Positions 1-7,172 of a stretch of 64,000 bases of DNA are shown piece by piece. Source of the DNA: Klebsiella quasipneumoniae subsp. quasipneumoniae (GTDB lineage Bacteria; Pseudomonadota; Gammaproteobacteria; Enterobacterales; Enterobacteriaceae); assembly GCF_020525925.1 (NCBI RefSeq), contig NZ_CP084876.1:682001-746000 (forward strand), in the 5' to 3' direction. The position numbers were made by a program, and so were the translations under genes. The notes below the pieces were generated by a model. That model was not told where the DNA came from, made no database searches, and saw only the letters and a list, made by a program, of their open reading frames with translations. Numbering within the stretch: position 1 is the first letter of the stretch; every line of letters starts with the position of its first letter.

Positions 1-66
1 CAGCGTGAGCATAGCCTCGACAAGCTGGTCGCAGTGTGGCGCAAGGCCGGAGGGGGAACTGCATGA
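1..66 (+). CDS. K: Endolysin gpK of P2-like prophage, C-terminal end only
   Basis: Frame 1 reads 21 residues from the window edge to a TGA at 64-66, ending in a QREHSLDKLVAVWRKAGG segment that I recognise as the C-terminus of the P2 endolysin K (P2 has a near-identical QREHSLEKLV tail). The stop overlaps the next ATG in an ATGA arrangement, so lysis genes are translationally coupled. The gene is partial only because the window starts inside it. In P2 a lysA gene separates K and lysB; here lysB follows directly. Confidence 0.8.
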   Translation, partial: QREHSLDKLVAVWRKAGGGTA

Positions 67-494
67 AGATAGTGATTCTCCTGCTGGCGCTGGCCTGTGC
101 GGGTCTGCTGTGGATGAGACACGATAACAGCAATTTGCGCGCCTCATTTGAACGTGCGAACCGGGTCGCCGGTACGCAGAAAACCACGATCACCATGCTG
201 AAAAATCAGCTCAACGTTGCCGCAGAGCAGTCGCAGCGCAAAGAGCTGGCACAGGTTGCCATGAGGGATAAGCTCACGGCGGCTAACCTGCTGGCCTTTC
301 GGCGTGAACAAACTATCACGAGGTTACTCAATGAAAATGACGCGTTTCGCCGCTGGTATCGCGCTGATTTACCTGATGCTGTGCGCCGGTTGCACCAGCG
401 CGCCGCCTGTACCAACGCCGCCGCCGGTGATTGTTTACAACGCCTGCCCGAAGGTCAGTCCCTGCCCGATGCCGGGCAGCGACCCGCTGACTAA
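63..494 (+). CDS. lysB: LysB-type i-spanin (Rz-like)
   Basis: This 143-residue protein has an N-terminal hydrophobic segment (about residues 3-16) acting as an inner-membrane anchor, then a long Gln/Lys/Glu-rich helical region (about 20-100), the layout of an Rz-type i-spanin that works with LysC to fuse inner and outer membranes in the last step of lysis. The start at 63 was chosen over an upstream one at 36 because GGAGGGGG precedes it and it overlaps the endolysin stop. The 3' part contains the lysC start in another frame, the classic Rz/Rz1 embedding. Assignment is by architecture and position. Confidence 0.85.
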   Translation: MKIVILLLALACAGLLWMRHDNSNLRASFERANRVAGTQKTTITMLKNQLNVAAEQSQRKELAQVAMRDKLTAANLLAFRREQTITRLLNENDAFRRWYRADLPDAVRRLHQRAACTNAAAGDCLQRLPEGQSLPDAGQRPAD

Positions 495-627
495 TGGCGA
501 CCTGAGTGCGGATATACGCCAGCTCGAAAACGCCCTGAAAAGCTGCGCAATCCAGGTCGATACGGTTAAACAATGCCAGGATGAAATCGATGTTAAAGCC
601 CAACAGTCTGCGAAAAGCCTTAACTGA
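331..627 (+). CDS. lysC: LysC-type o-spanin lipoprotein (Rz1-like)
   Basis: The start at 331 follows a GAGGTT ribosome site inside lysB, in a different frame. The 98-residue product begins MKMTRF, has a hydrophobic segment and a lipobox ending LCAGC, so the mature outer-membrane lipoprotein would start at that Cys; a Pro-rich stretch (APPVPTPPPV) follows, as in Rz1 proteins. It pairs with LysB across the periplasm. The 3' end overlaps the start of gene R by nearly 40 bases. Confidence 0.85.
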   Translation: MKMTRFAAGIALIYLMLCAGCTSAPPVPTPPPVIVYNACPKVSPCPMPGSDPLTNGDLSADIRQLENALKSCAIQVDTVKQCQDEIDVKAQQSAKSLN

Positions 628-1057
628 TGCGGTGCCGGTACTGCGTACCAACCCCGATATGCTTCACCTTCGCCTGGACGATGGCAACAATACGGCGACG
701 CTGGCGCGCTCCCTGTCGTTTGAAAAGCGGTACACGCTTAACATCGTGGTCACGGATTTTACCGACGATATTGACCTGCTGTTTGTGCCGATTATGGCCT
801 GGTTGCGCGTCAATCAGCCGGACATCATGACAACCGACGAGGGGCGAAAAAAAGGATTTGCCTGGTTCGCTGACATTAATAACGACAGCAGCCTCGATGT
901 CAGCATCAGCCTGTTGCTGACCGAGCGCACGCTGGTCAATGAGGTCGACGGCGCAATGTACGTTGAGAACATCCCGGAGCCGCCACCGCCGGAGCCGGTG
1001 ACGAGCCCTGTCGAAATGTGGAGTAATGGCGAACTGGTGAGTAAATGGGATGAATGA
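590..1057 (+). CDS. R: Tail completion protein gpR
   Basis: This 155-residue protein matches the P2 gpR pattern from MLKPNSLRKALTDAV to the C-terminal NGELVSKWDE. GpR is needed to finish P2-type contractile tails before head joining. The start at 590 was preferred over the in-frame ATG at 581 because it matches the family N-terminus; both lie inside lysC. The Pro-rich EPPPPEPV segment near residue 135 is also found in P2. It overlaps gene S by 8 bases. Confidence 0.93.
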   Translation: MLKPNSLRKALTDAVPVLRTNPDMLHLRLDDGNNTATLARSLSFEKRYTLNIVVTDFTDDIDLLFVPIMAWLRVNQPDIMTTDEGRKKGFAWFADINNDSSLDVSISLLLTERTLVNEVDGAMYVENIPEPPPPEPVTSPVEMWSNGELVSKWDE

Positions 1058-1505
1058 CTTCAAACCCTTTGAGGACAAGCTCGCCGGATTGATAGCGGCC
1101 CTTTCCCCCGCCGGGCGCCGTCGGATGACAGCCGATATTGCGAAGAAACTGCGCCAGCGGCAACAACAGCGCATTAAATCGCAAAAAGCGCCGGACGGTT
1201 CGCCATTTGCCCCGCGTAAGCGCCCGCCTGTCAGGGCAAAGCAAGGCCGGATTAAGCGCGAGATGTTTGCGAAGCTGCGCACCAATCGCTATATGAAAGC
1301 GAGCGGTAACGACAGCGCGGCGGTGGTGGAATTTACCGGGAAAGTGCAGCGCATCGCCCGCGTGCATCAACTCGGGCTTAAAGATAAACCATCCCCCAAA
1401 AGCGCCACCGTAGAGTACCCGCAGCGCCAGCTACTGGGTTTTGATGATGACTCTATACAATTGATTGAAAAGGAGTTATTAATATTTTTGTCTAAAAACA
1501 AATAA
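1050..1505 (+). CDS. S: Tail completion protein gpS
   Basis: The 151-residue protein carries the gpS hallmarks: N-terminal MNDFKPFEDKLAGLI, the basic RRRMTADIAKKLRQRQQQR helix, and the APDGSPFAPRK and PQRQLLGF segments. GpS acts with gpR in tail completion. The last 20 or so codons (from about 1440) switch to strongly AT-rich DNA continuous with the following cargo gene, and the protein ends in a diverged tail (ELLIFLSKNK). The 3' end was therefore probably exchanged when the cargo entered, leaving a functional ORF. Confidence 0.92.
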   Translation: MNDFKPFEDKLAGLIAALSPAGRRRMTADIAKKLRQRQQQRIKSQKAPDGSPFAPRKRPPVRAKQGRIKREMFAKLRTNRYMKASGNDSAAVVEFTGKVQRIARVHQLGLKDKPSPKSATVEYPQRQLLGFDDDSIQLIEKELLIFLSKNK

Positions 1506-1520
1506 TGTGGTGAGTTCGCA

Positions 1521-2264
1521 ATGGATAAGAAATTTAGTTTGCTGAGGCATAAAATAAAAGAATCACAAAGTGCGGTAATGAATAAGGTTATTAGCAACCA
1601 TAAAACTGAAATATGTATTCTTTGTGGTAGCGATAATGAAATTACAAAGGAACACGTGTTGCCTCAATGGTCATTTGAGGGAAGGCCAGAGAAATTCCTG
1701 ATAAATACTAAAAACAATCAGTCGTCTAATTACATAAAGATGACTGTTCCGGCATGCAAGACATGCAACTCTGATTTGCTTGGTGCTTTTGAAGATTATC
1801 TTAAGCGATTTTTATTGGAAAAGGACGGTTCGGAATTAAATAATTATGAAGTGGATTGTATAATATGGTGGTTGCAATATATTGCGTTTAAATTACAGAT
1901 AATGGATTTGCGTTCTCAATTCTTGCGATACAAAGGAGGTGAGTATATCCCTTTTTTATCTAATATCCCTGTGGCAATGTTCTGGGGAGAGATTGATACG
2001 ACCCCAAATGATGTGTTCAATACCATAAGAAGAAGTCGCAGGGTGCTAACTAAGAAAAGAAAGGCAAATAAGTACAATTCATTATTGGTTTTTAACACCA
2101 CAAATAAAAGCTTTCACTTTTTTCACAAGGTAGATGATTTTATTTTTATTGAAATGCCTCAAGTGGGGAAAGCATTCTTTTTATTTTTGAATAAAGAATT
2201 TGCTGAACATAAAGATGCACATGCAGAATGCATGGAGATAATAAAAAAGGTATATAACGACTGA
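1521..2264 (+). CDS. HNH-nuclease-like cargo (moron) protein, function unknown
   Basis: This 247-residue protein is not part of the P2 core set. Residues 32-35 (CILC) and 79-83 (CKTCN) form two Cys pairs flanking ITKEHVLPQW (Glu44-His45), the arrangement of a zinc-stabilised HNH endonuclease with His45 as likely general base and Asn83 as the N of HNH. About 160 further residues, Lys-rich and aromatic, have no domain I recognise. Base composition is far more AT-rich than neighbouring phage genes and codon use differs (many ATA, AAA, TTA), indicating lateral acquisition. It lies between S and V, same strand, with a GGTGAG ribosome site. Candidate roles are anti-phage defence, superinfection exclusion or a homing-type nuclease; none is shown by the sequence. 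Confidence 0.7.
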   Translation: MDKKFSLLRHKIKESQSAVMNKVISNHKTEICILCGSDNEITKEHVLPQWSFEGRPEKFLINTKNNQSSNYIKMTVPACKTCNSDLLGAFEDYLKRFLLEKDGSELNNYEVDCIIWWLQYIAFKLQIMDLRSQFLRYKGGEYIPFLSNIPVAMFWGEIDTTPNDVFNTIRRSRRVLTKKRKANKYNSLLVFNTTNKSFHFFHKVDDFIFIEMPQVGKAFFLFLNKEFAEHKDAHAECMEIIKKVYND

Positions 2265-2274
2265 TAATGTCTGT

Positions 2275-2331
2275 TGTGCTGTAGCTAGACAAACTGCCTT
2301 ACATTGCCGTCGGAACACCCAGACGGCATCC
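2275..2331 (+). promoter_or_regulatory. Candidate Ogr-dependent late promoter and hairpin before V
   Basis: A TGT (2275-2277) and ACA (2289-2291) half-site pair with 11 bases between resembles the P2 late activator site TGT-N12-ACA but is one base short. A hairpin follows: 7-base arms 2305-2311 and 2322-2328 with a 10-base loop, then a weak pyrimidine run. P2 has a late promoter (PV) upstream of V. The short distance to the V start and the imperfect spacing make this tentative. Confidence 0.35.
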
Positions 2332-2339
2332 TTTCCCCT

Positions 2340-2981
2340 ATGAATACTCTCGCATCTATCCAGGAACTCGCCCGCGCGATACGCAACATGATACGCACCG
2401 GCGTCGTTGTCGAAACTGACCTCGATGCCGGGCGCTGTCGTGTGCAGACGGGGGGAATATTTACCGACTGGCTTCAGTGGCTGACGCACCGGGCCGGGCG
2501 CTCGCGCACCTGGTGGGCTCCCTCCGTTGGTGAGCAGGTGATGATTCTGGCCGTGGGCGGTGAGCTCGATACCGCTTTTGTGCTGCCGGGTATTTATTCC
2601 GACGACAACCCCGCGCCGTCGGCCTCGGCGGACGCCTGGCTCGTTGAGTTTCCCGACGGTGCCGTTATGAGTTATGAGCCGGAAACCGGCGCGCTGACCG
2701 TCTCCGGCATTAAAACTGCCGATGTGACCGCATCCGATACGATTGCCGTCAGCGTGCCGGTGGTGCTGGTAAAAGCCTCGACCCGCGTCACCCTCGATAC
2801 GCCGGAGGTGGTCTGTACCAACAAGCTCACGACCGGCACGCTGGAGGTGAAAAAAGGCGGGAAGATGTCCGGCAACATCGATCACAGCGGCGGCGCTTTC
2901 ACATCCAACGGTGTCCAGGTGGATAAACACGGGCACGGTGGCATCAAACGCGGCGATGAATGGACGGAGGGCACCCAATGA
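2340..2981 (+). CDS. V: Baseplate spike protein gpV
   Basis: This 213-residue protein is the central membrane-piercing spike of the P2-type tail. The N-terminal MNTLASIQELARAIRNMIRTG and the OB-fold segment AGRCRVQTGG..DWLQWLTHRAGRSRTWW match P2 gpV, followed by the repetitive beta-helix region (ADVTASDTIAVSVPVV...). The C-terminal KHGHGG provides an HxH motif like the one that binds iron at the spike apex. The start at 2340 gives the family N-terminus although the upstream ATCCTTTCCCCT is a poor ribosome site. Confidence 0.93.
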   Translation: MNTLASIQELARAIRNMIRTGVVVETDLDAGRCRVQTGGIFTDWLQWLTHRAGRSRTWWAPSVGEQVMILAVGGELDTAFVLPGIYSDDNPAPSASADAWLVEFPDGAVMSYEPETGALTVSGIKTADVTASDTIAVSVPVVLVKASTRVTLDTPEVVCTNKLTTGTLEVKKGGKMSGNIDHSGGAFTSNGVQVDKHGHGGIKRGDEWTEGTQ

Positions 2982-3325
2982 CAGCCCGTTATCTCGGCAT
3001 GAACCGCACGACCGGTGGAAGCATTTCAGACGTTGACCATATCAGCCAGAGCATTGGGGATATTCTGCGCACGCCCGCCGGCTCCCGCGTCATGCGTCGT
3101 GAATACGGCTCGCTGTTGTCGCAGATGATTGACCAGCCTCAGACCCCGGCGCTTGAGCTGCAAATTATGGCCGCGTGCTACATGGCGATCCTGAAGTGGG
3201 AGCCGCGCGTCAGACTGACCAGCATCACCACAGCGCGGCAGTTTAACGGGCAGATGGTCGTCGACGTGACCGGCCAAATCACCGACACCGGCGAGAGCCT
3301 TTCCTTAACCATCCCTGTGAGTTGA
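2978..3325 (+). CDS. W: Baseplate wedge protein gpW (gp25-like)
   Basis: The 115-residue protein begins MTARYLGMNRTTGG and contains DILRTPAGSRVMRREYGS and the EPRVRLTSITTARQ segment shared with P2 gpW and the T4 gp25 wedge family. It links the tube-sheath initiator to the baseplate wedges. Its ATG overlaps the V stop (ATGA at 2978), so it is coupled to V; the alternative start at 2960 lies inside V and lacks family support. Confidence 0.94.
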   Translation: MTARYLGMNRTTGGSISDVDHISQSIGDILRTPAGSRVMRREYGSLLSQMIDQPQTPALELQIMAACYMAILKWEPRVRLTSITTARQFNGQMVVDVTGQITDTGESLSLTIPVS

Positions 3326-3329
3326 ACCT

Positions 3330-4238
3330 ATGGCAGTTATCGACCTGAGCCAGCTCCCCGCGCCTGATGTGGTGGAAACGCTGGATTTTGAAACCATCCT
3401 CGCCGAGCGCAAAGCGACGCTGATTTCACTGTACCCGGAAGATGAGCAGGAAGCGATCGCAAGGACATTGACGCTGGAGTCAGAGCCACTGGTGAAATAT
3501 CTCGAAGAGAATGCCTATCGCGAGGTGATTTTACGCCAGCGCATTAACGAGGCGGCGAAAGCCGGGATGGTGGCCTATGCCATCAAAAACGACCTCGACC
3601 AGCTCGCGGCAAATAATAACGTTGAACGCCTGGTCATCACCCCCGGAGACGAGACCCAAATCCCGCCGGTGGCGGCGGTCATGGAATCTGACAGCGATTT
3701 ACGTCAGCGCGTACCTGCTGCTTTTGAGGGGATGAGTGTTGCCGGGCCAACCGGTGCCTATGAATTTCACGCCCTGAGTGCCGACGGACGTGTCGCGGAT
3801 GCTTCGGCGAACAGCCCGGCTCCAGCAGAGGTCACTATCGCGGTACTGTCGCGGGAAGGTGACGGCACGGCGTCGGACGATTTATTGCTGGCCGTCAGTA
3901 CCGCGCTGAATGATGAGAGTGTACGACCGGTCGCTGACCGCCTGACAGTCGTCTCGGCTGAAATCGTCAATTATGCGATCGACGCGGTGCTGTATGTGTA
4001 CCCCGGCCCGGCGACCGAGCCGATTCTTGCTGCCGCAAAAGCGCAGTTAACTGCCTATATCACGGAGCAGCGCCGCCTTGGTCGTGACATCCGAATGTCG
4101 GCGATTTACGCCGCGCTGCATGTGCAGGGGGTCCAGCGCGTCGAACTTCGCGAACCGCTGGCCGATGTGGTGCTGGATAAAACCCAGGCCGCTTATTGCA
4201 CCGATGCCCGCGTCATTATCGGGGGATCGGATGAATAA
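3330..4238 (+). CDS. J: Baseplate wedge protein gpJ
   Basis: This 302-residue protein matches the P2 gpJ/Mu gp47 baseplate family: N-terminal MAVIDLSQLPAPDVVETLDFE, the LREVILRQRINEAAKA-type helix near residue 70, and the AGPTGAYEFHALS and LGRDIRMSAIYAALHVQGVQRVEL segments. It forms the iris of the baseplate and contacts gpI. The start lies 4 bases after W and the end overlaps I by 8 bases, consistent with one late tail transcript. Confidence 0.95.
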   Translation: MAVIDLSQLPAPDVVETLDFETILAERKATLISLYPEDEQEAIARTLTLESEPLVKYLEENAYREVILRQRINEAAKAGMVAYAIKNDLDQLAANNNVERLVITPGDETQIPPVAAVMESDSDLRQRVPAAFEGMSVAGPTGAYEFHALSADGRVADASANSPAPAEVTIAVLSREGDGTASDDLLLAVSTALNDESVRPVADRLTVVSAEIVNYAIDAVLYVYPGPATEPILAAAKAQLTAYITEQRRLGRDIRMSAIYAALHVQGVQRVELREPLADVVLDKTQAAYCTDARVIIGGSDE

Positions 4239-4833
4239 TTCGCTGATGGCGAACGGGTCATCTCTGCTGGAACAGCGAGCCGCAGCAGCATGCGCCTCTA
4301 TCAGCGATTTATCTGTGCCGCTGCGAGATTTGTGGAATCCGTGGAAATGTCCGGTGAAATTCCTGCCCTATCTGGCGTGGGCGTTTTCTGTCGACCGCTG
4401 GGAGGAAACCTGGTCAGAAACGGAAAAGCGCCAGGCTGTCAGTGATGCGTTTTGGATCCACCAACGCAAGGGAACCGTCGCCGCCGTTCGTCGGGTGATT
4501 GAAACGCTGGGCTACAGCATGACGCTCCAGGAGTGGTGGAAGGTTGCCGACCCTGCCGGGACTTTCCGCCTTGAGATTGACCTCAATGATATCGGCATCA
4601 CTGAGCCAATGATCAAAGAACTGGAGCGGATTATCGGGGATGCAAAGCCGGTCAGTCGCCACATATCACAGCTGACGTTATCAACCCGCGTAAATGGTAT
4701 CGCGTTTATTGGTGCAGCAATAACGGATGGAGAGGTTATTACTGTATATCCACAAGGTTATCAGCCTGATGACAGTATTTTTTACGATGAATTCGCGAAT
4801 TATGACGGCAATTATCACTATTCCGGGAATTAA
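4231..4833 (+). CDS. I: Baseplate/tail fibre attachment protein gpI
   Basis: The 200-residue protein has the gpI signature: WNPWKCPVKFLPYLAWAFSVDRW near residues 36-58, FWIHQRKGTVAAVRRVIETLGY, then the WWKVADPAGTFRLEIDL region. P2 gpI joins the baseplate to the tail fibres. The start at 4231 overlaps the J stop and removes an unrelated upstream extension. The C-terminal 30 residues (GYQPDDSIFYDEFANYDGNYHYSGN) are Tyr/Asp-rich and differ from P2, as expected for the part that docks the phage-specific receptor-binding proteins encoded next. Confidence 0.92.
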   Translation: MNNSLMANGSSLLEQRAAAACASISDLSVPLRDLWNPWKCPVKFLPYLAWAFSVDRWEETWSETEKRQAVSDAFWIHQRKGTVAAVRRVIETLGYSMTLQEWWKVADPAGTFRLEIDLNDIGITEPMIKELERIIGDAKPVSRHISQLTLSTRVNGIAFIGAAITDGEVITVYPQGYQPDDSIFYDEFANYDGNYHYSGN

Positions 4834-4835
4834 CT

Positions 4836-7172
4836 ATGCCAACGATTAATGAAACTTCACTATGGGAAACTGACATTCCTTTAATTGCCCGGCTGGATAA
4901 GGTTGAAGGGGGAAAAGCGGGGCTGGTTAATATCCAGACCAGTAAACTGGCGAACCGGACAGCGTACCTGAAGGGGGAGCTGGAGGCTTACAACGCCCTG
5001 ATTAAATCAGGCGAACTCCCCTTTACTTCTGAGGCAGAAGCGCAGGCCGCGATTGTCCAGGGGCGCATCCCTGAGGGGGCGCTTTTTTCCGTCAGGTCGG
5101 AAGATGCCCGGGTGTGGGCGGAGGAGTTCACAAATGCAGGCGGTCAGGCCGTCGCAACGGGTAAAAAAATACTCGACGGTCAGTCTTTTACGGTGACGAT
5201 TTTTCCGACGGAAAACGACCCTGACGGAACGGTAACAGGCATTAGCGCGACCTTTACCGGTCAGACTTTCCGCGTGGTATTTCATGATGACGGCGGGCGC
5301 GAGGTGCTTTATCGAAATGATAACGGTACACCTACCCCTTTATCCGAGACAGTAGGCAAAGCGGCCGTGGATGCCGTTGCACAGTCAGTTAAAAATATCA
5401 CCCCGCTGAATAATACTTCACGTTTCTATGAAACCGGGGTTGAAGGGACCGAATATGAAAGGGTCAAAGATGAAGATATTAAAGTAGACAAGGAGAAAAA
5501 CATGACCGAGTGCCTGCGGGAAGGTGTGAGGATGTTTTTTGTCCCGGTCTGGTCAGAAAAGTTAACCGGCGAAGAGCTGGAAATCAGCGGCGTGAAGATA
5601 GATCCGAATGGTATTCCTCCTGCCATCCTCGCCGAAAACTTAACCGGTCTGGCAAAGGCGAGTCGGTTTTTAGACCCTGATGTTTTCCGGGAAGGTGGTG
5701 AATTTGCATCAGTCAAAGATGAAGATATTAAATTAGATAAAGATAATAATATCCTTGAGTGCATTCGTGATGGTCGTCGGGTTTTCTTTATCCCGGTTGC
5801 AGCTGACGATATGGTCACAAAAACATTTACTCTTGACGGAGCCAGCCGGTTAATCAACCCTGATCTTTTCAGTCCCGGCGGAGAAATGGAAGCGTGGGCC
5901 GCTTACGATGATATCAGATATGATAAAGACGGAAATATTCTCTCTTATATTCTGGCCGGGAAGCAGCATCATCTTATTCCACATCATTTTGATGAAATTA
6001 ACGCTGATGCCATCACTGTGGACGGCGTAAACCTGAATCTGCTGCTGGCAAACAAGGGAGATTCACGTATCCCTTACGCTCAGGTAAAAGACGGGAAAAG
6101 CCAGATTTTTATACTGGATACGGTCTCCGGTGAACAGGTGCAGGTTACGGACGGGACAGCCAGCGAATACGCGCCGGTGGTGGATGGAAGCGGACTGATA
6201 AGCTGGCAGTCTGACCGTGATATGACTGTGCCGGGAGGCCGTTTTTTTCTGGATGAAAATGACACTATCCGGCCGCTTATCTCCCGTGATGTTCTGTGCG
6301 GGTGGGGTGATTCGTTCATGGAAAATCCGGTCTTCATGAGCACGATTCATCAACTAACGGGATTAACGGCGTACAATTTCGGGAAGTCAGGTATCCGCAG
6401 TACCGCTGTCTCTGCGCGACAAGGCGGATCGCCATTTTTATGTGCCCCGGTAAACGGCATTATTCCGTCAGGCGGTTCAGTAAATCTGATCCCCAATTTA
6501 CCCGGTCCGGCGGCATCAGCATCAAACGGTACCATGTCAGGGATAAAATGCCGTCTGGCTGGGGTAGACGGGGTTTTTAACTGGACAGGAACGCAGGCTA
6601 TTTTTGTTCGTGATGGCGAGGGTGCACCCGTTGAAGTCAGTGATCTGTCACCACTTTATGTTTATCCCGTGACGACATCCACTGTCAAAAACTCTGTTGC
6701 GGCGGGAACGTTATACGAACAGCATAATGAGGCTATCCAGATATTAACATTTGGCAGGAATAACACGGCGTCATGGCAGGAAGTATTACGGGATGCACAA
6801 AAAATAGTAGCCAGCCTGAAACCAAAGGGAAAACGCTTTGTTATTTGCCCACAGTTTACGCGTGGGGATGAAATTAAAGGAACAGAGGGCTGGCAGCGTA
6901 TTCATGCCATTAATGCCGCTTTCAAAAACTACTGGCCGGGTAACTATTGTGAAATTGACGGAGTGGATTTACTCCAGAACTTTAAAAATCATTTCAACCC
7001 GGAAAATGAAACGGATGTAAAAAATATCGCCGATGACACCACGCCGTCATCACTGAAATATGACACATTGCACCCGTCACAGGTGTTAATGAATGGCGCA
7101 CTCTATATCGGGGCAGAAGTGAATGCCCGGTTTGTATATCAGTTTATGAAAATGAAAGGATGGGTGAAATAA
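4836..7172 (+). CDS. Tail spike/receptor-binding protein with C-terminal SGNH hydrolase-like domain
   Basis: This 778-residue protein occupies the place of the P2 fibre gene H. Residues 1-130 look like a particle-anchoring module (LPFTSEAEAQAAIVQGRIPEGALFSVRS). Residues 195-383 hold three copies of a 44-47 residue repeat (KDEDIK.DK..N..EC...GR..FFIPV). The C-terminal part has SGNH/GDSL features: GWGDSFM with Ser493 as nucleophile, an FGKSG segment after it, GRNN near 640-643, and DTLHP with Asp743 and His746 three residues apart. Such domains deacetylate or otherwise trim surface polysaccharides, so a capsule- or O-antigen-directed esterase is likely. Substrate specificity cannot be read from sequence. 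It begins 2 bases after I. Confidence 0.82.
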   Translation: MPTINETSLWETDIPLIARLDKVEGGKAGLVNIQTSKLANRTAYLKGELEAYNALIKSGELPFTSEAEAQAAIVQGRIPEGALFSVRSEDARVWAEEFTNAGGQAVATGKKILDGQSFTVTIFPTENDPDGTVTGISATFTGQTFRVVFHDDGGREVLYRNDNGTPTPLSETVGKAAVDAVAQSVKNITPLNNTSRFYETGVEGTEYERVKDEDIKVDKEKNMTECLREGVRMFFVPVWSEKLTGEELEISGVKIDPNGIPPAILAENLTGLAKASRFLDPDVFREGGEFASVKDEDIKLDKDNNILECIRDGRRVFFIPVAADDMVTKTFTLDGASRLINPDLFSPGGEMEAWAAYDDIRYDKDGNILSYILAGKQHHLIPHHFDEINADAITVDGVNLNLLLANKGDSRIPYAQVKDGKSQIFILDTVSGEQVQVTDGTASEYAPVVDGSGLISWQSDRDMTVPGGRFFLDENDTIRPLISRDVLCGWGDSFMENPVFMSTIHQLTGLTAYNFGKSGIRSTAVSARQGGSPFLCAPVNGIIPSGGSVNLIPNLPGPAASASNGTMSGIKCRLAGVDGVFNWTGTQAIFVRDGEGAPVEVSDLSPLYVYPVTTSTVKNSVAAGTLYEQHNEAIQILTFGRNNTASWQEVLRDAQKIVASLKPKGKRFVICPQFTRGDEIKGTEGWQRIHAINAAFKNYWPGNYCEIDGVDLLQNFKNHFNPENETDVKNIADDTTPSSLKYDTLHPSQVLMNGALYIGAEVNARFVYQFMKMKGWVK
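5418..5984 (+). repeat. Three diverged tandem modules within the tail spike gene
   Basis: Modules at 5418-5549, 5661-5798 and 5844-5984 encode the pattern SRF/L...F..GGE....KDEDIK.DKDNN.L..I..GR..FFIPV. Copies 1 and 2 also share an identical 21-base stretch (5463-5483 and 5712-5732), while copy 3 is more diverged. Linkers between modules differ in length and contain related LTGEELEISG and FTLDGA-like segments, so duplication of a larger unit followed by drift is likely. Confidence 0.8.
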
